Origin: Brevibacillus reuszeri
GTDB taxonomy: Bacteria > Bacillota > Bacilli > Brevibacillales > Brevibacillaceae
NCBI RefSeq assembly: GCF_002897295.1
Contig: NZ_BEXF01000016.1
Coordinates: 1-64,000 of the forward strand
Length of the DNA: 64,000 bases
Direction: 5' to 3'
Position numbers and translations under genes: made by a program. Shown piece after piece: positions 26,018-33,326 of the stretch. The first letter of the stretch is position 1. Each line of letters starts with the position of its first letter. The notes below the pieces were generated by a model. It did not search any database. It was given only the letters and a program-made list of their open reading frames with translations, and was not told where the DNA came from.

Positions 26018-26063
26018 CGACCAAAAGCCGATACTTCCCTTTTATCGAGGAAGTACCGGCTTT
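26018..26063 (+). terminator. Terminator of the sigma-54 activator gene
   Basis: AAAAGCCGATACTTCC pairs with GGAAGTACCGGCTTTT with one mismatch, followed by TTATTT. Confidence 0.85.
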
Positions 26064-26204
26064 TTATTTGATTGATTGACCTTATTTCTCAGGCTCCTGC
26101 TGTGCAAACGCTTGAAGCATCCCTCTAATCTGTTCAACCATTGGTGCCGGAGCTTACTTTGGAGAACCTGTATCGAATGGCTTATAAAAGTCTGTGCTGT
26201 GAAA

Positions 26205-26232
26205 GAAAAAAGAACGATCTGTGTCGATCGCT
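26205..26232 (-). terminator. Terminator of the acidic hypothetical gene
   Basis: On the minus strand AGCGATC and GATCGTT form a seven-pair stem (one G-U) around GACACA, followed by CTTTTTTC. The rest of 26064-26257 holds no gene I can support. Confidence 0.6.
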
Positions 26233-26257
26233 CTGTCCCCTCACTTGCTCTATTGAC

Positions 26258-26662
26258 TTACCCTTCGATTTCTGCCTTTTTCTTTTTTCCAAACCATGTG
26301 CTTGCTACCATTTCAACAACCTGCTTTGGCAATGACTGCGGCGCTTGTACTTCATTCCCGCTCGCATCGACACTGCGGTACAAAAGAGCTTTGTCATCTG
26401 CAGGGTCTGACTTCGTTTGCAGCGTGAGTTCACCGATTTGTCCAGCATTCGTCCACTCTTCAATCATCAGCTGATATTCGCCTGGAGCAAGCTCAATATA
26501 GTCTTCCTCCGTGACATCAACAATAGCATAACCGTCATGCTCAATTTCCGCATCGTATATATTCCCGTTGGCTGCCTCGTACAAAGCCACTTCCTCCGGG
26601 TTGTTCAAGTTTTCCTTAAGCGGAGCAAAATCCGCGATTGTCACCTTAACTCGTTTTGTCAT
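26258..26662 (-). CDS. Hypothetical acidic protein
   Basis: About 134 residues, very acidic in the middle (DVTEEDYIELAPGEYQLMIEEW), with a basic tail (FGKKKKAEIEG). No signal peptide and no membrane helix. The pattern of short alternating beta strands suggests a small beta-rich fold, but I do not recognise a family. ATG 26662 has GGGAGGAG seven bases upstream, a strong site that supports a real gene. Its neighbour upstream on the same strand is endonuclease IV, 50 bases away, so they may share a transcript. Confidence 0.7.
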   Translation of the reverse strand: MTKRVKVTIADFAPLKENLNNPEEVALYEAANGNIYDAEIEHDGYAIVDVTEEDYIELAPGEYQLMIEEWTNAGQIGELTLQTKSDPADDKALLYRSVDASGNEVQAPQSLPKQVVEMVASTWFGKKKKAEIEG

Positions 26663-26714
26663 AGGTACTCCTCCCATTGTTCACCACATCAACTCACACT
26701 GTACCACAACTGGG

Positions 26715-27557
26715 TCAACCCTGCCAATTGTCTGCCAACTCGCGCACATGCCGGATTTCCTCTGCGTGACTGTCTTCACCCGTTTTGGGCGTCTCCAGTA
26801 CAACGGGCAAGCCATGTAATTCTGGTGTCTGCAAAAAAGTCGCAAATGCCTCATCACCGATCATGCCCTTGCCAATCTGCGCATGGCGATCACGAAAGGA
26901 GCTCGTCTGGTAAACCGAATCGTTTAGATGCACCGCACACAAGCTGGAGAAATAATCAAGCTCACGCATTTTACCCGCGTCTTTCCCCCAATTACTCCCA
27001 TTCCATAATCCGCTGGCAAAGCCGTGACATGTATCCAGGCAAAAGCCTACTTTGTGCGGCTCGGCAAACAGCTCCCGCACCTGTGTCAGCTCTTCAAGAG
27101 TCGTCCCCATGCGACTTCCCTGTCCGGCATTGTTTTCAATGAGCAGCTTGGCCCTGCCTCCCCAGCCATCGAGAATTTCATTAACCATCTGGATCATCAG
27201 CTTATAACCCTCAAGCACATCCGAGCCTTTATGATGACCAAAATGAACGACCACGCCGATTGCCCCGCAAGCTTCCGCGATAGCTAGATCATTACGTACA
27301 GACTCTTTTGTTATCTGTGCCAGCTCTGGATCTATTGTACAAAGGTTAACAGGATACGCTGTATGGGCAATCGACAGTAGGCCCTTTTCCGCACAGTACA
27401 AGCGACATGCTTCTGCATCCCGTTCATCGTATATTTTTACTCCCAGGCTGCGCGGATTTTTCGGAAAGAACTGAAAGGCCCGCGCTCCAAGTCTGTACGC
27501 GGTTTTCGCTGCCTCGACATATCCGTTGCGGATACTTACATGACATCCAATCTGCAT
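26715..27557 (-). CDS. nfo: Deoxyribonuclease IV (AP endonuclease family 2)
   Basis: About 280 residues (E. coli Nfo has 285). A TIM-barrel enzyme with three metal ions that cuts the backbone 5' to abasic sites in base-excision repair. Metal-ligand regions are visible: GCHVSI at the N-terminus, VVHFGHHKG, LLIENNAGQGS, GFCLDTCHGFASG, CAVHLNDS, RHAQIGKGMIG and VLETPK. ATG 27557 follows AAGGGAGAG; the longer frame adds residues without a site. Together with the Mug-like glycosylase it gives this window two base-excision-repair genes, though they are not adjacent. Confidence 0.92.
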   Translation of the reverse strand: MQIGCHVSIRNGYVEAAKTAYRLGARAFQFFPKNPRSLGVKIYDERDAEACRLYCAEKGLLSIAHTAYPVNLCTIDPELAQITKESVRNDLAIAEACGAIGVVVHFGHHKGSDVLEGYKLMIQMVNEILDGWGGRAKLLIENNAGQGSRMGTTLEELTQVRELFAEPHKVGFCLDTCHGFASGLWNGSNWGKDAGKMRELDYFSSLCAVHLNDSVYQTSSFRDRHAQIGKGMIGDEAFATFLQTPELHGLPVVLETPKTGEDSHAEEIRHVRELADNWQG

Positions 27558-27666
27558 CGCTCTCTCCCTTTCCATTCTTCCTTCCAGTTTCCCCACAGGC
27601 ACAATTTCTCAATCGGACGGGGGAATGACACTTGCACTTTTTCACACAATCCATTAGACTAAACTT

Positions 27667-27684
27667 AAACCGAACGTTCAGTCT
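27667..27684 (+). promoter_or_regulatory. TetR-type operator 1 (upstream of tetR)
   Basis: ACCGAACGTTCAGT with the core palindrome GAACGTTC (27672-27679). It is nearly identical to the box upstream of the MFS gene (28470-28483) and lies about 170 bases before the tetR start. This suggests autoregulation. Confidence 0.7.
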
Positions 27685-27694
27685 ATAAGGAAAG

Positions 27695-27740
27695 CTCTAT
27701 CGAGGCTTTCTCAAGGAGGAGCGACCGCGTTTTAGCGGAA
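27695..27740 (+). repeat. 46-bp dispersed element, copy 2
   Basis: CTCTATCGAG (27695-27704), ten variable bases, then a 26-base block (27715-27740) identical to 3060-3085. It sits between the TetR operator and the tetR start. The flanks of the two copies do not match. Confidence 0.75.
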
Positions 27741-27795
27741 AGTTTCACCGAAGTAATGCCGGGAGCGAACGCTAAGGTACCTTGCCATGCGCTCC

Positions 27796-27826
27796 AGAAT
27801 TCATAAGCGTCGCGCTTATGAATTCT
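27796..27826. repeat. Perfect 14-bp inverted repeat in the tetR leader
   Basis: AGAATTCATAAGCG, a TCG spacer, then CGCTTATGAATTCT. The arms pair without mismatch over 14 bases. No T-run follows, so it is not a typical terminator; it could be an operator or an mRNA hairpin close to the tetR ribosome site. Confidence 0.8.
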
Positions 27827-27853
27827 TATACGTTAAAAAGGAGTATGCTTACC

Positions 27854-28447
27854 ATGTCCAAACGCCGCCTTGACGGAGAGAAAACGAAGCTGCATATCGC
27901 CGAAAAAGCTACCGAGTTATTTTCCCAAAAAGGCTATTCCGCAACCTCGATTGAAGACATTTGCCAGGCAACCGGAGCCAGCAAGGGAAGCCTCTACTAC
28001 CATTTCAAAAACAAGGAGCAATTGTTCCTGTTCTTATTAGAAAAGCAGTATCAGGAGTTTGCCTGGCTGTGGGAGCAAAAGGAGAAGGAGTATTCAACTT
28101 CGATTGAAAAGCTGTATGGGCTTGGAGCTTTTATCATTGACGATTTTTTGTCCCATCCTTTAAAAAGAGCTGGCGAAGAGTTCTCCGGCAGCCAATTAGC
28201 CGACCCGGCCATCATGGATCAGGTCATGGAGATTCTCGGCTCCACTTACACTTTGTATATCGCCCTTTTCCAAGAGGGTATGGAAAACGGCGAGTTTGCT
28301 AAAGGTGACCCTGCTGAGCTCGCTATGATCTACGAGGGACTGTTAAACGGACTGATAAGCGTCGGCTTGCAGTTCGATGAGGAGCGTCTGCATTCACTGA
28401 TGAAGCGAGGAATTGATGTCATGCTGCATGGTATTGTTGCCAGGTAG
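27854..28447 (+). CDS. TetR-family transcriptional repressor
   Basis: About 197 residues. The N-terminal helix-turn-helix is typical (KATELFSQKGYSATSIEDICQATGASKGSLYYHFKNKEQL); the C-terminal part would bind a small ligand, probably a lipophilic compound. ATG 27854 follows AAAAAGGAG at ten bases; the upstream in-frame start at 27782 reads through the palindrome and is unlikely. Matching operators flank the gene on both sides, so it should repress itself and the MFS exporter that follows 62 bases downstream. Confidence 0.92.
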   Translation: MSKRRLDGEKTKLHIAEKATELFSQKGYSATSIEDICQATGASKGSLYYHFKNKEQLFLFLLEKQYQEFAWLWEQKEKEYSTSIEKLYGLGAFIIDDFLSHPLKRAGEEFSGSQLADPAIMDQVMEILGSTYTLYIALFQEGMENGEFAKGDPAELAMIYEGLLNGLISVGLQFDEERLHSLMKRGIDVMLHGIVAR

Positions 28448-28467
28448 CTTTTTTTTCAAATCTAATT

Positions 28468-28485
28468 AGACCGAGCGTTCGGTTT
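28468..28485 (+). promoter_or_regulatory. TetR-type operator 2 (upstream of the MFS gene)
   Basis: ACCGAGCGTTCGGT (28470-28483) is an inverted repeat matching operator 1. It lies between the tetR stop and the ribosome site of the MFS gene, so the MFS gene probably has its own TetR-controlled promoter. Confidence 0.75.
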
Positions 28486-28509
28486 AAATTAAAAGGAGTG
28501 TATTGATTC

Positions 28510-29751
28510 ATGAAAGAATTATGGGGAAACCGAATCTTTTTAACTGTTTTTATTACGGATACGCTGGAGAACATCGGGGTCTGGATTCGAAATATGGCTC
28601 TGCTGTACTATGTCATGGAAATCAGTGGCAACAATCCAGTCGCCGTTTCCCTTTTGACTGCGATCGAGCTTGTTCCGATCTTGCTCTTTTCCATCATCGG
28701 CGGGGCTTTGGCTGACAGGTGGAATCCGAAGCGAACGATGATCACAGGGAACCTGCTTAGCGCTTTATCCGTTTTCGTGATTGTCTTCTTGCTGTGGAAA
28801 GGATTTTGGATTGCGGTCTTTTTTGCCACCTTTATCTCCGCGATCGTCTCTCAATTTTCCCAGCCTTCCTCAGCTAAATTGATGAAACGTCACATCCCTG
28901 AGGAGCATGTCGGTGTTGCTGTGTCGATCGCTCAAAGCATGAGTGCGATCTTTCTGTTAGCTGGTCCTATTATCGGCAGCTTCTTTTACGAGCAGATGGG
29001 CATATACCCATCACTCATCACCATGGCAGTGCTGTTTCTTGTCTCCACGCTTATCTTACAAACACTACCTTCATCTGAAGCGACACCAAGAGAAGAGCAT
29101 GGCTCGCTATTTTCCGATATCAAAGCGGGTATTACTTATGTGAAAAAAAATCCTTCGTTAAAAGGAATCGCCATTTCCTTTGCCTGCCTAGGTCTTGGCT
29201 CGGGATTGATTAATCCACTTGAAGTATTTGTAGTTACAGACCGACTGTTGCTGCCCAAAGAATCGATCCAATGGTTCGTTGCCTTGGAAGGACTCGGAAT
29301 GCTGCTCGGTGGCATATTGGCATCTGCCTTCCACAAGCAATTGAATGGTCGCTATATCGTCACTGGCGGATTGATCTTTTTTGCCCTTTCTGTTGTGGTC
29401 GAAGCACTCTCGGTATGGGTGTACGTAACTGCGACGATGCGCTTTTTCACGGGTGTCGGCATGGCCTTTTTGGAAATCGTCATCGGAATGCGCATGATCA
29501 AGCTCGTGGATGAAGCCTTTGTCGGTCGGGTAAATGGAACGATCATGCCGCTTTTGGTCGGGCTGATGATGACAGGCTCTTTCCTGGCAGGACCGCTCAT
29601 GCAAGCGACCTCACTCATCAGCGTTTTCGTAATCGCTGGCTGCATTGTCCTATTCGCAGCGTGGAGAAGCTCACGAGTGAAATGGGATGCGACCCCAGTA
29701 GAGCAAAAAACAACTGCCCGCAATACGGACAGTTGTACGTTTCAAGCGTAA
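28510..29751 (+). CDS. MFS transporter under TetR control, probable efflux pump
   Basis: 413 residues with about twelve transmembrane helices. The N-terminal NRIFLTVFITDTLENIGVWIRNMAL and the loop motif GGALADRWNPKRTM place it in the MFS enterobactin-exporter/macrolide-efflux-like group. Its coupling to a TetR repressor with a shared operator supports an inducible efflux role; the compound is unknown. ATG start behind AAAAGGAG. Its last codons overlap the terminator of the convergent stress-protein gene. Confidence 0.87.
   Translation: MKELWGNRIFLTVFITDTLENIGVWIRNMALLYYVMEISGNNPVAVSLLTAIELVPILLFSIIGGALADRWNPKRTMITGNLLSALSVFVIVFLLWKGFWIAVFFATFISAIVSQFSQPSSAKLMKRHIPEEHVGVAVSIAQSMSAIFLLAGPIIGSFFYEQMGIYPSLITMAVLFLVSTLILQTLPSSEATPREEHGSLFSDIKAGITYVKKNPSLKGIAISFACLGLGSGLINPLEVFVVTDRLLLPKESIQWFVALEGLGMLLGGILASAFHKQLNGRYIVTGGLIFFALSVVVEALSVWVYVTATMRFFTGVGMAFLEIVIGMRMIKLVDEAFVGRVNGTIMPLLVGLMMTGSFLAGPLMQATSLISVFVIAGCIVLFAAWRSSRVKWDATPVEQKTTARNTDSCTFQA
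29710..29736 (-). terminator. Terminator of the universal stress gene, inside the MFS gene's 3' end
   Basis: ACAACTG (29710-29716) pairs with CAGTTGT (29730-29736), with an inner CCG/CGG pair. On the minus strand a TTTTTTG run follows. It is embedded in the last codons of the convergent MFS gene. Confidence 0.75.
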
Positions 29752-29752
29752 A

Positions 29753-30622
29753 TCATGAAGTTTTGACAATTAACAACGGTGTTTGGGTGCGATGAATGGT
29801 TTTAAACGTTACGCTTCCGAGTAACGTACCTGCGATTCCACCCAAGCCGTGGTGTCCCAGAACAATCAGGTCGATCTCCTCTTCCTTCGCAGTCTCCCTG
29901 ATCATAGTAGCCGGATCGCCGATCAGTACTTTGCTTTCGAATGGAATCTGCTCAGCTTCAAACAGCTCTTCGTATGGGCGAATCGTCTCGCGTCCCCAGT
30001 CTTCGAGTGTTCCAGTATCTTCCCAGCCTACGCCGTATACACCAGCGTATGCCACAGGAGGTGTAACTACTGTCAGCAGAGTAAAGGAGATTCCCTCTAT
30101 TTCCTTGCTCATGTCGATTGCTTTTTTTGCAGCTTCTTTAGCATGCTCGGAGCCGTCTACAGTGACCAGCACTTTTTTCCATGGGAAGCGGCTCGCATCG
30201 GTTTCCTCCGAAATCAAAAAGACAGGAATCTGTACATCGTGAATGGTTGGATAGCTGACACTTTGCAGCAGGAAGCCTGTCATTCGGCCATATCCATGCG
30301 TACCCATTACGATTGCGGCATGATCTTCTTTTGCATGCTTGGCGATAACTTCATGCGGCTCGCCGAACTCGATTTCCAGCTTGTAAGGCACTTGGGCTTC
30401 TTCCACGATGGTCAGAAACTTTTTCAAATCTTCTCGCGCTTCATCCAATTGAAAATCCTCAACGCTTTTTTGTCCCAGCTTGCGGACCACATTTCGAGAT
30501 GGAAACGGGGGAATTGCATGCAGCAAGGTCAATTCATGCTTATCTTTAGCATAGGCCAGCGCGAAGCGGACCGCTTGAATAGACTGCGCAGAAAAATCAA
30601 TAGGGACTAGAATTCGGGACAT
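29753..30622 (-). CDS. Tandem universal stress protein (two UspA domains)
   Basis: 289 residues made of two UspA repeats (about 1-140 and 145-289). Each starts with a strand-plus-Asp pattern (ILVPIDFSAQS; KVLVTVDGSEHAKEA) and ends with the G-x2-G-x9-G(S/T) nucleotide-binding motif (GTHGYGRMTGFLLQSVS; GHHGLGGIAGTLLGSVT). The second domain has the complete ATP-binding pattern; the first is less canonical. Cytoplasmic, with a role in stress survival. The stop lies one base from the MFS stop. Confidence 0.92.
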   Translation of the reverse strand: MSRILVPIDFSAQSIQAVRFALAYAKDKHELTLLHAIPPFPSRNVVRKLGQKSVEDFQLDEAREDLKKFLTIVEEAQVPYKLEIEFGEPHEVIAKHAKEDHAAIVMGTHGYGRMTGFLLQSVSYPTIHDVQIPVFLISEETDASRFPWKKVLVTVDGSEHAKEAAKKAIDMSKEIEGISFTLLTVVTPPVAYAGVYGVGWEDTGTLEDWGRETIRPYEELFEAEQIPFESKVLIGDPATMIRETAKEEEIDLIVLGHHGLGGIAGTLLGSVTFKTIHRTQTPLLIVKTS

Positions 30623-30775
30623 ACAAACACGTCCTTTCCTCTTTTCATCATGGCAAGGCTGTCATTGACCCTTCAACCTTTTGCCTACCCCCATAGTAGC
30701 CCAAGTCTACCATTTTGTATGTAGGGGAAAACCCTGATGTTGGAAGAAAAAAAACCTGATTCCTCTTCGCATCCT

Positions 30776-31837
30776 TCATTCCATTACACCAGTAATAAAT
30801 ATCGTCGTTTCTTCACCGAGATCAATATCATTGATTTCATGATCATCTGATATTCGCTTATTAGCAGACTGCTCACGCTTGATGACACGAACGACAGGAC
30901 GTGAAGGCAAGCCGCGATTTTGGTCAATGACGATACCTATCTCACCGGTGCTCAGCTTGAGAGATGTTCCTGTCGGATACAAAGCAATTGAACGCAAGAA
31001 GTGAATGACCATTTTAAGGTCAAAGCGCTTTTCGGCCAGGCCCATTACCCTTTCACACGCCTCGTACGCCGGGATCGTATCTTCTTCCTCTGAAAATGGC
31101 GAAATCAGATTGTCATAGTAGTTGCAGATCGCCACGATCTTGGCAAAATCATGGATTTCATCACCGGAAAGTCCGCGCGGCACTCCGCTTCCATTTACCC
31201 ATTCATGATGCTGCAATGGAATATGCGCTGACACGACACTCATCTCGTGCTTCTTTCGGAGAATGTGAAAACCAAGCCACGTATGGTGGTTGTCCATGCT
31301 GTTCTTCTTGTAGGCCGGAGCCTCCTTGTCCACAGACAGCTTGCCGATGTCGTGCAAAATAGCCCCAATCGCCAGCTCCTTTAGCTGACTCGTGTTATAC
31401 CCTAAACCGACTCCCATCACGGTAGCCATCATGCATACGTTCAAGGAATGTATGTAGAGCGCGTTGTCATTCGTCCTGATTTCCCCAAGATTCAGTAAGA
31501 CTCGTCTGTTGCGCAGTGTTTCCTCTACAATATTGCCAACGGATTTCTGAATCCCTCTTACATCGAGATGCTTTCCAGACTGGACGCACGATATCGCACC
31601 GGATAAATTGCGGATCGCGTCTTTTCGAGTCGCTTCTGTAATGACTTCTTCCTCTTTGACCTCATCGAGAAATGGGTCCTTGATGCTAAGCATATTTACA
31701 CCGAAGCGGCGCAATTTATTAATCATTCCAACAGTCAGCTGGACACCTGTATGCAGTAGCGTCAAGCCCTCACTCGTATAAATGCTGCGTGCCAATACAT
31801 CGCCTGGCTCTACCTGTTCTATGCTCACATATTTCAT
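30776..31837 (-). CDS. HD-GYP domain protein, probable c-di-GMP phosphodiesterase
   Basis: About 353 residues. An N-terminal DUF3391-like segment (SIEQVEPGDVLARSIY) leads into an HD-GYP domain: AIGAILHDIGKLSVD carries the HD pair, HTWLGFHILR and HIPLQHHEWVNGSGVPRG follow. The GYP signature reads GVP, so one of the three signature residues is changed. HD-GYP enzymes hydrolyse cyclic di-GMP with a bound metal pair. The C-terminal part has an extra beta-rich tail (GEIGIVIDQNRGLPSRPVVRVI). ATG 31837 follows AGGAGGAAGG. Confidence 0.87.
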   Translation of the reverse strand: MKYVSIEQVEPGDVLARSIYTSEGLTLLHTGVQLTVGMINKLRRFGVNMLSIKDPFLDEVKEEEVITEATRKDAIRNLSGAISCVQSGKHLDVRGIQKSVGNIVEETLRNRRVLLNLGEIRTNDNALYIHSLNVCMMATVMGVGLGYNTSQLKELAIGAILHDIGKLSVDKEAPAYKKNSMDNHHTWLGFHILRKKHEMSVVSAHIPLQHHEWVNGSGVPRGLSGDEIHDFAKIVAICNYYDNLISPFSEEEDTIPAYEACERVMGLAEKRFDLKMVIHFLRSIALYPTGTSLKLSTGEIGIVIDQNRGLPSRPVVRVIKREQSANKRISDDHEINDIDLGEETTIFITGVME

Positions 31838-31923
31838 GAGGCCCTTCCTCCTGAATCTATCTCCCCTGTTGTTATTTCCCCATCTCAGCACTTAAAAAAC
31901 ATCTTTCTAAGCTACAAATAAAA

Positions 31924-31946
31924 AAGCACCCTTTTGACAGGTGCTT
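31924..31946 (-). terminator. Terminator of the patatin gene
   Basis: On the minus strand AAGCACC and GGTGCTT pair around TGTCAAAAG, followed by TTTTATTT. Confidence 0.75.
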
Positions 31947-31976
31947 CATGATTATGGCACTCATTGCTTGATACAC

Positions 31977-32834
31977 TCACCCATCCCCGTTCTTATTCAG
32001 CCACGATTGCAGACTTGCATAGCTGGATCTTGCATCCTCGTAGCCTTGATTGTAGTATTGGTGCAGCTTTTCCTTGCGTCTTTCAAATCCACGAATAAAA
32101 GTTCCTTCAGGAGGGGCGATGACGAATGCTTTCCCTTCTCGTTGTAATTGTCGGATTTGCTGAACCGTCTCTAGGAAAACGCGAAAGTGTCTAACCAAAG
32201 CCTGCTGAAGCTGGTTGCAACTGTTGAAAAACCGCTCCATCCGCCATAGATTGCGCACGATCCAGCCAGGGGCACTCGACGAAGTCAAGATAATAATATT
32301 GCGCTGGTTTCCATCGAGCATCGACTTTTGAACCGGGACCGGATGGGCGATGCCTCCGTCCCACAGCTCGCGCCCGTTGATGACGACTTTGGCTGAAACA
32401 AAGGGCAGACTGCAGGAAGCCCGAATGACATGGAAGAGATTATCGAAATCTTCTCTCCCGAAATAAACAGCTTCTCCAGTCGCACAGTCAGTTGCCACCA
32501 CGACAAACTGTTCCGTAGCCTGATGAAAGCGATCAAAAGCAAATGGCTCGAGCTTGTGTGGAATCTCATCAAAAATAAAATCCATTCCGAATATCGGCTT
32601 TTTACTGAGTAGGTTGGCGAGATTAAAATATCTGGGATCATGAATGTACTTGGTATGCATGATTTTCCCCAGCCCATGCTGTCTTGACAAATAGGCGGCA
32701 CCGTTGCAGGCTCCTGCTGACACAGCGATGACATACGGGACGTACAGATTCTGCTCCATAAAATAATCCAAAACTCCAGCGGTATAAATTCCTCTCATCC
32801 CTCCGCCTTGTAAAACAAGACCGACTTTTTCCAT
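31977..32834 (-). CDS. Patatin-like phospholipase (YjjU/RssA family)
   Basis: About 285 residues. The oxyanion motif GGGMRGIYTAG is at residues 10-20; the catalytic Ser is residue 39 in AVSAG, where the family norm is GxSxG, so the first Gly is Ala. The partner Asp is 159 in DGG. Patatins use this Ser-Asp dyad to cleave acyl chains from lipids. The start is taken as ATG 32834 after AGGTG; GTG 32843 and ATG 32840 are alternatives. The C-terminal third is Arg/Gln-rich. Own terminator. Confidence 0.87.
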   Translation of the reverse strand: MEKVGLVLQGGGMRGIYTAGVLDYFMEQNLYVPYVIAVSAGACNGAAYLSRQHGLGKIMHTKYIHDPRYFNLANLLSKKPIFGMDFIFDEIPHKLEPFAFDRFHQATEQFVVVATDCATGEAVYFGREDFDNLFHVIRASCSLPFVSAKVVINGRELWDGGIAHPVPVQKSMLDGNQRNIIILTSSSAPGWIVRNLWRMERFFNSCNQLQQALVRHFRVFLETVQQIRQLQREGKAFVIAPPEGTFIRGFERRKEKLHQYYNQGYEDARSSYASLQSWLNKNGDG

Positions 32835-32942
32835 ACCCATCACCTGTTTAGTTGTGGTTATGGCTAGTATGAGTGGATGGAGCTTGCTTCATGCGATTGG
32901 ATAACCAGCAATTGAACCCAGCACCAATAAAACATAAAAAAA

Positions 32943-32961
32943 CGACCCTGCCATGGGGTCG
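32943..32961 (-). terminator. Terminator of the 103-residue hypothetical gene
   Basis: CGACCC (32943-32948) pairs with GGGTCG (32956-32961). On the minus strand a run of eight T follows. Confidence 0.8.
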
Positions 32962-32966
32962 CCGAT

Positions 32967-33278
32967 TTACTCTTCCTTTTTCATCACACTGTACAGATCT
33001 CGGACCATGGATACATCCTCGCTCTGCTGGGTAAGCTCCAGCTTATGCAGAATATCTGATAATACCGATGCAAAAATCAAGGTCAACTCACCAGTATTGA
33101 CCGGCGTTCGAAAATAATGCCCGATCATTTCATAGCCCTTTCGCGTATATGATTCCGTATCCTCCTCATCCAGTGCCTCACATAGCTCTGAAATCAAATC
33201 ATTGAGTGCTATGCGCGTCACCTCATACACATCAGGCTGCTCACTCGCTACTGAATCCGTCTCTTTTTTTACACCCAA
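32967..33278 (-). CDS. Hypothetical small acidic protein
   Basis: 103 residues, all-helical in appearance and acidic (ELCEALDEEDTESYTRKGYEMI, SDILHKLELTQQSEDVS). No membrane helix or signal peptide, and I do not recognise the family. It starts with TTG, supported by AAGGAGGGG six bases upstream. It lies just downstream of the symporter cluster on the opposite side from the patatin gene, with its own terminator. Confidence 0.65.
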   Translation of the reverse strand: MGVKKETDSVASEQPDVYEVTRIALNDLISELCEALDEEDTESYTRKGYEMIGHYFRTPVNTGELTLIFASVLSDILHKLELTQQSEDVSMVRDLYSVMKKEE

Positions 33279-33326
33279 CTGCTTCCCCTCCTTCCTCTTA
33301 CGTAGGGTGGAGCAGGAGGTGATTCT

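Noticed and set aside
26081..26190. Minus-strand frame ending in MVEQIRGMLQAFAQQEPEK just before the sigma-54 activator terminator, like a protein C-terminus
   Set aside because: An in-frame stop lies about five codons before the Met, and upstream sequence has more stops. It has no ribosome site. It could be a decayed remnant, but I cannot support a gene.
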